DNA of 64,000 bases from Streptomyces hiroshimensis. Its GTDB lineage: Bacteria; Actinomycetota; Actinomycetes; Streptomycetales; Streptomycetaceae. Under the pieces are notes generated by a model, which saw only the letters and a program-made list of their open reading frames with translations, was not told the DNA's origin and did not search any database. This document shows positions 54,770-62,404 of the stretch, in pieces. Each line of letters opens with the position of its first letter. Within the stretch, counting starts at the first letter, position 1. Location of the stretch: contig NZ_BMUT01000003.1 of assembly GCF_014650335.1 (NCBI RefSeq), forward strand, positions 290,549 through 354,548, in the 5' to 3' direction. The translations under genes were made by a program, and so were the position numbers.

Positions 54770-55768
54770 ATGACTCGCATCGCCATCAACGGATTCGGCC
54801 GCATCGGACGCAATGTGCTGCGCGCACTGCTGGAGCGCGACAGCGCCCTCGAGATCGTCGCCGTCAACGACCTCACCGAGCCCGCCACTCTCGCCCGGCT
54901 GCTCGCCTACGACAGCACGGCCGGCCGGCTCGGGCGCCCGGTGACCGTCGACGGGGACGCCCTCGTCGTCGACGGCCGCCGGATCACGGTGCTGGCCGAG
55001 CGCGAACCGGCGCAGCTGCCGTGGGCCGAACTCGGCGTCGACATCGTCCTGGAAGCCACCGGCCGCTTCACCTCCGCCAAGGCCGCCCGCGCCCACCTCG
55101 ACGCGGGCGCGAAGAAGGTACTCGTCAGCGCGCCGTCGGACGGCGCCGACGTCACGCTCGCGTTCGGGGTCAACACCGACGCCTACGACCCGGCCGCGCA
55201 CACGATCGTCTCGAACGCCTCCTGCACCACCAACGCGCTCGCGCCGCTGGCCGCCGTCCTCGACGAACTCGCCGGTATCGAACACGGGTTCATGACGACG
55301 GTGCACGCCTACACGCAGGAGCAGAACCTGCAGGACGGTCCGCACCGCGACGCCCGCCGCGCCCGGGCCGCCGGCGTCAACATCGTGCCGACCACGACCG
55401 GCGCCGCCAAGGCGATCGGCCTGGTCCTGCCGAACCTCGACGGCAAGCTGTCGGGCGACTCGATCCGCGTACCGGTGCCGGTGGGCTCGATCGTCGAACT
55501 CAACACGACCGTCGCCCGCGACGTGACACGCGACGACGTGCTGGCGGCCTACCACGCCGCAGCGCAGGGGCCGCTCGCAGGCATCCTCGAGTACTCGGAC
55601 GACCCGCTCGTATCGTCCGACATCACCGGCAACCCCGCCTCGGCGATCTTCGACTCGGCCCTCACCCGCATCGACGGCCGCCACGTCAAGGTGGTCGCCT
55701 GGTACGACAACGAGTGGGGCTTCTCGAACCGCGCGATCGACACGCTCGAACTCCTCGCCACCCGCTGA
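54770..55768 (+). CDS. gap: Glyceraldehyde-3-phosphate dehydrogenase, type I
   Basis: 332 residues from ATG 54770 (AAGGAAAGGA upstream). NAD-binding start IAINGFGRIGRNVLRALLE, catalytic Cys152 in SNASCTTN, then HAYTQEQNLQDGPHRDARRA, TTTGAAKAIGLVLP and WYDNEWGFSNR are all classic. It converts glyceraldehyde 3-phosphate to 1,3-bisphosphoglycerate. Position next to an AraC/DJ-1 regulator suggests an inducible second copy rather than the main glycolytic enzyme. Confidence 0.96.
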   Translation: MTRIAINGFGRIGRNVLRALLERDSALEIVAVNDLTEPATLARLLAYDSTAGRLGRPVTVDGDALVVDGRRITVLAEREPAQLPWAELGVDIVLEATGRFTSAKAARAHLDAGAKKVLVSAPSDGADVTLAFGVNTDAYDPAAHTIVSNASCTTNALAPLAAVLDELAGIEHGFMTTVHAYTQEQNLQDGPHRDARRARAAGVNIVPTTTGAAKAIGLVLPNLDGKLSGDSIRVPVPVGSIVELNTTVARDVTRDDVLAAYHAAAQGPLAGILEYSDDPLVSSDITGNPASAIFDSALTRIDGRHVKVVAWYDNEWGFSNRAIDTLELLATR

Positions 55769-56088
55769 CCGTGGGGCGATCGAGGGCGTCCACGAGGGTG
55801 CAGTCGCCGGCCTCGGCTCCGCCGACCCGGCGGATGGCTTCGAGGCTGGATTTCATCCGAGAAGTTCCGGCCTTCTCCGGTCGCTGAGGCTCCGCTCAGC
55901 GAGAACCTGGCGTACGCGTTGCGCTGCAAGCCCCAGGGCATGCCGGTGCATCAGGCAACGTTCACCATGGAACGCTCGGATGGCCGGAAGCCGATGCCGT
56001 ATCCACGTATGTCGTTGAAGCCTCACCATTGCTTTGACTATGGTGGCGTTTCCGCTCAATTACGGCATGGTTACCCAGGGGGCGCCAG
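55769..56088. other. Intergenic region upstream of the LanB-like operon
   Basis: 320 bases. I find no credible precursor peptide gene on either strand; the short frames here lack a ribosome-binding site and a leader/core pattern. A weak promoter (TTGAAG 56014-56019, TATGGT 56039-56044, spacing 19) lies 45 bases before the LanB-like start. Confidence 0.45.
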
Positions 56089-58818
56089 TTGGGCAGCAAC
56101 GGGACCGAAAGGATCATTACCCCGTACGGGGAAGGCGGCTGTGCTCCGCCCGGCCAGGACGACCGGGACGGCCAGGACGACCGGGACGTCCGGGCGTGGT
56201 CGCTCGTCCCGGTCGCGCTGCTGCGCCACGCCGGATTTCCGGTCTCTCTCCTGCAGCCGCTCACCGACCCCGTCGCCGCGGAGGGGGCCGACGCGCTCAT
56301 CACCCACCACGATGCGGTGTGCCGCCTCGCGCAGCAGGTCAAGGCAGAGCTCAGGGCTGCGCGCGCCGGGCGCGAGGGCGATCTGGCCTCCGGTGTGGGG
56401 ATGATGCGTCCCTTTCGCGAGGAGGCCCTCGCGCAGCTCGGCGCGTGCCTCCCCGCGCCGGCCATGGAGGCCGTCGAGGGCTACCAGTCCGCGGCGCTGC
56501 TCCTGGACCGCATGTGGAGGGCCTTCGAGGACGGTGTCATCACCCGGCTCGCCGACACTCGGCGCCACGTCGCCGGACTGTTCCGCGACCCGGCCCTGAA
56601 ACAGGTCCTCCTGCTGTCGAACGACGCGCGCTTCGCGGAGTTCGAGGCCTGGATCGACGGGGGCGCGGGCGGTTCGGACGGCCACGTCCGGCGCATGACG
56701 GACCTGCTGACGATGTATCTCCAGCGGGTCGCCACGAAGAACGAGACCCACTCCCACTTCGGCCCCCTGTCCGTGGCCCGCCTCGCCCCGGACGCCGACG
56801 GCGTCTCCTGGACCGAAGGCCCCCTGCGGCGGACCGCGTTCCTGAGCCACTGGGCGGGGGAGAAACTGGCCGAAACGTTCAGCCGACGGCCGGAGGTGTC
56901 CGAGGAGGTACGGCCCCGGCGCCGTCCCCTCGCCTTCGCCGACGGCGCGGACATCTCCCTGTACGCGTTCGAGACCACCACCGGCATGCCCGGCGACTGG
57001 CGCTTCGTCGCCGTCACCACCGGCACCCTCGACCCGGGCCGGTTGTGGCTGTGGGAGCGGTGCGACGGCGAGCACACGGTCGCCCAGCTGCGCGCCGCGT
57101 GGACGGCGCACTTCGGTGCGTCCGGACCGGACTGCGCAATCGACGCATTCGACGCCGCCCTCGACGACCTGACCGGCAAGGACTGGCTCGTCGGCCGCTG
57201 GGAGATCCCCATCGGCTCGGCGGATCCGCTGCACGTACTCGAAGGCCACCTGCGGCGTGTGCCCTCACCCGGAGCCGGGCGTCCGGCAGGGGCGTCGTCC
57301 GACCTGGCCACGGTCCACCGGCTCCGGGCACAGCTGAGGGAGTTCGCGGACGCTCCCGCCGAAGCGCGCGCACCGCTGCTCACCGCAATGAAGGAGGATT
57401 TCCAGAAGGTCACCGGGACGGCGGCCAACCGCGCCGACGGCATGCACTACGCGGACCGCAGCATCCTCTACGAAGAGGCGTACAGCCCGGTCGGGGGCCT
57501 GCGGTTCGGCCGGGACGTCGCCGACGTCATCAGCCGCGAACTGTCCCTCGTCTACGAGACGGCCCTTCTGGCGCCGCGCCTGCGGATCCGCCGCGAGCAG
57601 GAGATCCTCCGCCGCTGGGTCGAAGCGCGCTTCGGGACCGGCGTGCCCGTCCCCCTCCAGCACTTCTACGCCGCCTTCTACGCCGACAAGCCGGCCCTCG
57701 CGCGGGAGTGCGAGGACGTCGACCGGGAACTCGCGGCCCTGGACCGCGAGTTCACCGCCCTCCTGCTCCGGGACGACCAGGGCGACCAGGGCGACATCGA
57801 CAGCGCGTACGGGGTGCACGAGGTGGTGGTGGAGCGCGAGCGCATCGAAGAGCTGATCGACAGGTACCCGGCGGCGCCACCCGCCCTGTGCAACCCCGAC
57901 GTGATGCTCGCCGCCGCGGACACCGGGGCGATCGCCCGCGGGGACTTCCTCGCCGTCGTCGGCGACTGCCACGCCGTCCGGGAGGTCCTGACCCACTCCA
58001 GCTTCGCCCCGCTGATCGAGGCCGAGGCGCCGGAGGTGCTCGCCGAGGTCCACTCCCGCTACCTGAGCCTCCTGGACGAGGACGAGGAACTCGTCGACCT
58101 CGCCCGTTCCCACCCGGACAAGACCGGGGCCCAGCTCCTCCACCCGTGCCCCGACCTGGAGGTCTACGGCCTGTCCCCGAAGAGCCGGGACCAGGTGCTC
58201 CAGCCCCGGCAGCTGTACGTCACGGCGCGGGCCGGCCGGGTCGAACTGCGCGCCCACGGCACCGGGAAGCGGCTGAAGCTGCTCGCTCCGCTCGCCGGCG
58301 GGCCCAGCATCCGCCAGGACCCGCTGTCGCCGTTCGCCTTCCCCCGCCACTTCGGCGGCATCGGGCTGCGCGGCGCCGACCACGACCACCTGCCCAGGAT
58401 CCGCTGCGGCCGCGTCGTCCTGCACCGGGAGCGCTGGCGGATCCCCGCGCAGGCCTTCCGCGGCTGGAGCCCCGGTGTGCACCGGGCGAACGGGGACGCC
58501 GCCGAGTTCACCGCGGGCCGCCGGCTCCGCCGCGACCTCGGCCTGCCGGAGGCGGGCTTCGCGAAGATCCCGGGCGAGCCGAAGCCCGTGTACGTGGACT
58601 GGAGGTCGCCCCTGCTCGTACGGCAGCTCTTCCGGCTCGCCCGGAAGACCGGGCCCGCCACCGGGGCCACCAGCGGATCCGCCACCGGGTCCGCCACCGG
58701 ACCCGCGGTCGAATTCACCGAGATGCTGCCCTCACCGGACCAGTTGTGGCTGGACGTCGGCGGGCAGCGCCATACCAGCGAGCTGCGCTGCGCGGTCTTC
58801 TCCCGCGGCCGGGCATGA
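56089..58818 (+). CDS. LanB N-domain-only protein (split lantibiotic dehydratase / PEARL-like)
   Basis: 909 residues; TTG 56089 is the likely but uncertain start. The protein matches the tRNA-Glu-dependent glutamylation domain of LanB: SLVPVALLRHAGFPVSL, LLLSNDARFAEFEAWID, RVATKNETHSHFGPL, and an ending VEFTEMLPSPDQLW then QRHTSELRC. It stops there, so the elimination domain (SpaB_C) is absent. Such proteins are partners of separate elimination enzymes or PEARLs that add amino acids from aminoacyl-tRNA to a peptide. GQDDRDGQDDRD is an 18-base DNA duplication near the N-terminus. A second related protein begins at about 63412. Confidence 0.85.
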   Translation: MGSNGTERIITPYGEGGCAPPGQDDRDGQDDRDVRAWSLVPVALLRHAGFPVSLLQPLTDPVAAEGADALITHHDAVCRLAQQVKAELRAARAGREGDLASGVGMMRPFREEALAQLGACLPAPAMEAVEGYQSAALLLDRMWRAFEDGVITRLADTRRHVAGLFRDPALKQVLLLSNDARFAEFEAWIDGGAGGSDGHVRRMTDLLTMYLQRVATKNETHSHFGPLSVARLAPDADGVSWTEGPLRRTAFLSHWAGEKLAETFSRRPEVSEEVRPRRRPLAFADGADISLYAFETTTGMPGDWRFVAVTTGTLDPGRLWLWERCDGEHTVAQLRAAWTAHFGASGPDCAIDAFDAALDDLTGKDWLVGRWEIPIGSADPLHVLEGHLRRVPSPGAGRPAGASSDLATVHRLRAQLREFADAPAEARAPLLTAMKEDFQKVTGTAANRADGMHYADRSILYEEAYSPVGGLRFGRDVADVISRELSLVYETALLAPRLRIRREQEILRRWVEARFGTGVPVPLQHFYAAFYADKPALARECEDVDRELAALDREFTALLLRDDQGDQGDIDSAYGVHEVVVERERIEELIDRYPAAPPALCNPDVMLAAADTGAIARGDFLAVVGDCHAVREVLTHSSFAPLIEAEAPEVLAEVHSRYLSLLDEDEELVDLARSHPDKTGAQLLHPCPDLEVYGLSPKSRDQVLQPRQLYVTARAGRVELRAHGTGKRLKLLAPLAGGPSIRQDPLSPFAFPRHFGGIGLRGADHDHLPRIRCGRVVLHRERWRIPAQAFRGWSPGVHRANGDAAEFTAGRRLRRDLGLPEAGFAKIPGEPKPVYVDWRSPLLVRQLFRLARKTGPATGATSGSATGSATGPAVEFTEMLPSPDQLWLDVGGQRHTSELRCAVFSRGRA

Positions 58819-58875
58819 CGCCGCTCCCCCACCGACTCCCGCTCCGCCACCGACTCCCGTGTTGCAGGGGGAACC

Positions 58876-60246
58876 GTGATCACGAGTTGCATCGTCCAGT
58901 TACCCTTCCCGTCCACCCATGACCCCGACGCCCGGCTGTCCGCCTATTACGAGGACTACGACCGGCGGTTCCGGGCCTTCCTCCCGGAGTACTTCATCCC
59001 CTCCGACGGCCTGTGGGAAATGCCGCTGTGGGTGGCCCACCTGACCGCTCTCCTGGACACGGCGGGCCTGGGGTCGTCCTTCCAGGACCTGTCGCGGACG
59101 CCCGCCGATGCCGAAGCCTGCTGCGACCCCCTGCTGCGTGCGACGGCGCCCGGTGACCTGGTGCTGTTATCGCCGCTGGCCCAGAACTTCCGGCTCGCCC
59201 TCGACATCGCCGGGCGCCTGGGCGCCGCGGGACGGCACGTCGTCCTCGGCGGCAACATGGCCCCGCTGGCGCCCGAGGGGTCGGTCCACACCGTGCACCG
59301 CGGGCAGCTCGACGCCGGCCTGGTGTCCCGGCTGGTGGCGATCGCCGAGGCACAGGGCGGCCGCACCGAGAAGCCCCCGCAGCGCGGGCTGTCCGCCGAG
59401 CGGATCACCTGGGCGCCGGACTACCGGCACCTGGCCGGATACGGCGGCAAGGTGCCGATGCTGCGGCTCAACGCCAGCCACGGCTGCCTCTACCAGTGCG
59501 CCTTCTGCGGCGACGCCTGGAGCAAACAGCTCGTCCTCGTGGAGCGGAACGCCCTGGCCGCCGAAGTGGACGAGCTCGCCGCCCGTTTCCCCGAGACCCG
59601 TCTCGTCTACATAGGCGACAAGACCTTCGGCCAGTCGCGCGAAGCCGTCGCCAACCTCCTGCGGGTCTTCCGGGAGCGTCCCGGATACCGGTTCATCGTG
59701 CAGACCCACGTCATGCAGGTCAAGGACTGGATCATCGATGCCATGCACGAACTCGGCGTCGTCGCCGTCGAACTCGGCTTCGAATCCGCCGATTCCCAGA
59801 TGCTGAAGCGGCTCGGGAAGCTCTCCCGCGGCCTCGACGATTACACGACGAAGATCCACGCCCTGAGCGACTCCGGCCTCAAGGTCGTCCTCAACATGAT
59901 GGGCGGCCTGGACGAGGAGACGGAGGCCTCGCACGCCCAGACCGTCAGCTGGCTCCAGGACAACAGCCGCGCCCTGTGGCTCTTCAACCTCTACAACTTC
60001 GTCCCCTACCCCCTCACCCCCGATTTCCCGCGCCTGCGCGAGCGCATCTTCGACTGGGACTACGCGCACTGGCGCGAGGACCTCCCGGTGGTCTACCGGC
60101 CCCGCCACCTCACGCCGGAACGCAGCTGGGACCTCTTCCAGGAGAAGATCGCCGCCGCCCACCGCATCGTCCGCACCTCAGCACCGGAATCAGCCGCAGC
60201 ACCGGAATCAGCCGCCCACGCCCGGCCCGCACAGGAGAGCGCATGA
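58876..60246 (+). CDS. Radical SAM enzyme with N-terminal B12-binding-like domain
   Basis: 456 residues from GTG 58876. Residues about 1-170 form a Rossmann-like domain of the B12-binding type, but I see no DxHxxG cobalamin motif. The radical SAM core has HGCLYQCAFC (Cys204, Cys208, Cys211) for the 4Fe-4S cluster, VAVELGFESADSQML and LKVVLNMMGGLDEETEA. The C-terminal part (NLYNFVPYPLTPDFPRLRE) is typical of this class. It should perform C-methylation or another radical step on the peptide or amino acid. Codon 98 (59167-59169) is TTA. A repeated APESAA tail ends the protein. Its stop overlaps the next ATG. Confidence 0.9.
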   Translation: MITSCIVQLPFPSTHDPDARLSAYYEDYDRRFRAFLPEYFIPSDGLWEMPLWVAHLTALLDTAGLGSSFQDLSRTPADAEACCDPLLRATAPGDLVLLSPLAQNFRLALDIAGRLGAAGRHVVLGGNMAPLAPEGSVHTVHRGQLDAGLVSRLVAIAEAQGGRTEKPPQRGLSAERITWAPDYRHLAGYGGKVPMLRLNASHGCLYQCAFCGDAWSKQLVLVERNALAAEVDELAARFPETRLVYIGDKTFGQSREAVANLLRVFRERPGYRFIVQTHVMQVKDWIIDAMHELGVVAVELGFESADSQMLKRLGKLSRGLDDYTTKIHALSDSGLKVVLNMMGGLDEETEASHAQTVSWLQDNSRALWLFNLYNFVPYPLTPDFPRLRERIFDWDYAHWREDLPVVYRPRHLTPERSWDLFQEKIAAAHRIVRTSAPESAAAPESAAHARPAQESA

Positions 60247-61355
60247 CCCGGCCGCCCGACCTGCCCGACCTGCCCGACTTCGAGGCCCTGCAGCACAGCG
60301 TCAAACCGGAGGATTTCGCGGCGGACCCGCTGCCCGGCTGGGCCGGAGTCGCCACCCTCTTCGGCTCCCCCGCCGTCGCCGCGACCGGCATCGATGCCGG
60401 CACCGACGGCTGGGTGGCCGCCGGCATCCCCTACGACGCCACGGCCAGCTCCCGCCCCGGCGCGGCCGAGGGCCCCCGGGCGATCCGCCAGGCGAGCCTG
60501 GTCTTCTCCAGCTACCTGACGAGCCTGGGCGAGTGGCGGATGCTGGACACCCGCAGCGGGGGAACCTTCCGCTACCGCGCCCCGCGCGTGGCCGACGCCG
60601 GCGACCTGCACGTCTATCCCACCGACACCGTCCGCACCTTCCAGGCGGTCGCCGCCGAGACCCGGCGGCTCAGCCGCGCCGCCCGCCGCCTCGTCCTCCT
60701 CAACGGCGACCACTCGGTCACTTTCCCCGCCTTCGCCGGCTTCCGCGCCGGCCGGCTCGACAACGGCGCCCGGCGGGTGGGCTTCGTCAACATCGACCAC
60801 CACTTCGACTTCGGGAACTGGAGCACCCTCCACGGGCCGCTCTACCACGGCTCGAACTCCCGCCGGATCAGCGAACTGACCGGCATGCACCCCGAGGACA
60901 TCGCCTTCGTCGGCGTCGGAGACGTCACCAAATACGACCAGTTCCGGGACCTCCTCGACCGCGGGTTCCACGTGGTGCCCGGCGCCCGCATCATGAAGGA
61001 CGGAGCCGCCGAGGCCCTGCGCCCGGTCGTGGAAGGGCTCGGCGAACGCTGCGACACCGTCTACGTGTCCCTCGACATCGACGTCCTCGACAGCGCCGTG
61101 GCGACCGGCACCGGCCACGTCACCATGGGCGGCATCGGCACCGGCCACCTCCTCGACGTCTACGAGGCACTGCGCGCCCTGCCCGTGGAGGCCGTCGACG
61201 TCGCGGAAGTGGCCCCCCGCTACGACCCGTCCGGCAGCACGGCACAGATCGCCGCCCGGCTGCTCTTCGAATTCCTCTTCCGTACCGACTGCGAGCCCCC
61301 GGAGTTCGCGCCCTGGGCGGACACCGCTCCCGACGGCCCCCGGGAGGAGCGGTGA
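60243..61355 (+). CDS. Arginase/agmatinase-family (ureohydrolase) enzyme
   Basis: 370 residues, coupled by ATGA to the radical SAM gene. The metal ligands are complete: His157 in NGDHSVT, the D185-H186-H187-F188-D189 motif (usually DAHxD) and Asp278/Asp280 in VSLDIDVLD. The family hydrolyses guanidino compounds to urea and an amine, or related formimino groups. In this operon a free or peptide-bound arginine is the likely target, like the peptide arginases of proteusin clusters. An N-terminal PDLPDLPD repeat is present. Substrate unproven. Confidence 0.88.
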   Translation: MTRPPDLPDLPDFEALQHSVKPEDFAADPLPGWAGVATLFGSPAVAATGIDAGTDGWVAAGIPYDATASSRPGAAEGPRAIRQASLVFSSYLTSLGEWRMLDTRSGGTFRYRAPRVADAGDLHVYPTDTVRTFQAVAAETRRLSRAARRLVLLNGDHSVTFPAFAGFRAGRLDNGARRVGFVNIDHHFDFGNWSTLHGPLYHGSNSRRISELTGMHPEDIAFVGVGDVTKYDQFRDLLDRGFHVVPGARIMKDGAAEALRPVVEGLGERCDTVYVSLDIDVLDSAVATGTGHVTMGGIGTGHLLDVYEALRALPVEAVDVAEVAPRYDPSGSTAQIAARLLFEFLFRTDCEPPEFAPWADTAPDGPREER

Positions 61356-62404
61356 GGTTCGCCCCTGCCGAGGCCCAGCTCGACTGCGCCGACCTGGTCT
61401 CCGGCCCGCCCGCCCGGCGCGAGGCCGCCCTCGGCCGGCTCGCCGCCGAAGCCGCCGGCCACCTGCACCGCACCGGCTTCGCCGCCTTCCGCATCGGCCG
61501 GCTGCGGCAGGGCGTCGAAGACAGCCGCCGGCTCGCCCGCGCCCTCGCCGAACGCCTCCGCGACGCCCTCCTCGCCCGTGGGGCCCCGCCCGGGATGCGC
61601 CTGGAGGCCGACAAACCCCAGCAGACTCATGTGCCCGAAGGCTTCTCCACCCGCACCCTGCTCCCGCACCACGACGGCCAGCACTGCTCGTACCTCACCC
61701 CCAGCCTCCTGGACGCGCCCGAATGGGACCCCGCCTGGCGTGAGTTCGGCACTTCCGGCTACACCACCACCCCCGCCCACAAGATGTACCAGGGCATCTT
61801 CCTGGCCGCCGCCGGCGAGGGCCTGAGCGCCACCACGTACTACGACTGGCTCGGCATCGTCCACGACGTCATCGACCGGCGTGCCGTTCCCGCCGGCGAC
61901 GATCCGGTGCGCTCGGCCGCCCGCTGGCTCGGCGGGAACCTGCGCGCCGCGCTCGCGCGCCAGCCGGAACACGGCTGCCCCTACCCGTCCTTCGGCGCCA
62001 TGCTCGGCCTGGAGGAACCGCTGTGGCACGGGCTGTCCTTCCACCACTCCGAGGCCTGCCTCACCAAGGAGGACCGCACCCGCCACCCCGCCGCCGTGCC
62101 GCTCGCCGGGCGGTGCACCTGCGGGGAGTGCCGGGGCGAGGCAGCACGCCTGTTCTGCCACCAGGTGGTCATGGCCACCGGCCTGACCTGGAGCGGATTC
62201 CGCACCCGCTGGGAAGTGCTCATGCCGGGCGACCAGTGCGACCTGATCTTCGGGCACAACCTGACGACGCTCCACGGCGGCCTCGCCGGCGGCCCCGGCC
62301 GCCTCATCGAACCGTACTGCCTGGTCATGGACACCCCGGCCGGCCCCGCCTACGAGCGCTGGCTGGCCGCGTCCTGGCGCCGCTCCCTCCCGGAGGCCGG
62401 ATGA
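61352..62404 (+). CDS. Fe(II)/2-oxoglutarate-dependent oxygenase (TauD-like)
   Basis: 350 residues from GTG 61352, overlapping the arginase-like stop (GTGA). The facial triad is visible as His106-x-Asp108 in LLPHHDGQHC and His308 in NLTTLHGG; RLIEPYCLVM may carry the oxoglutarate-binding Arg. It would hydroxylate, desaturate or epimerise the product. Unusual is an insert GRCTCGECRGEAARLFC with a CxCxxC motif that may bind zinc or a cluster. The product site is unknown. Confidence 0.8.
   Translation: MRFAPAEAQLDCADLVSGPPARREAALGRLAAEAAGHLHRTGFAAFRIGRLRQGVEDSRRLARALAERLRDALLARGAPPGMRLEADKPQQTHVPEGFSTRTLLPHHDGQHCSYLTPSLLDAPEWDPAWREFGTSGYTTTPAHKMYQGIFLAAAGEGLSATTYYDWLGIVHDVIDRRAVPAGDDPVRSAARWLGGNLRAALARQPEHGCPYPSFGAMLGLEEPLWHGLSFHHSEACLTKEDRTRHPAAVPLAGRCTCGECRGEAARLFCHQVVMATGLTWSGFRTRWEVLMPGDQCDLIFGHNLTTLHGGLAGGPGRLIEPYCLVMDTPAGPAYERWLAASWRRSLPEAG

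Noticed and set aside
55919..56404. Short plus-strand frame before the LanB-like gene as a RiPP precursor
   Set aside because: It overlaps the LanB-like gene far into its coding region and shows no leader/core division or ribosome-binding site.
56034..58922. Second long plus-strand frame over the LanB-like gene
   Set aside because: Arg/Pro/Gly-rich shadow frame; the LanB motifs are in the other frame.
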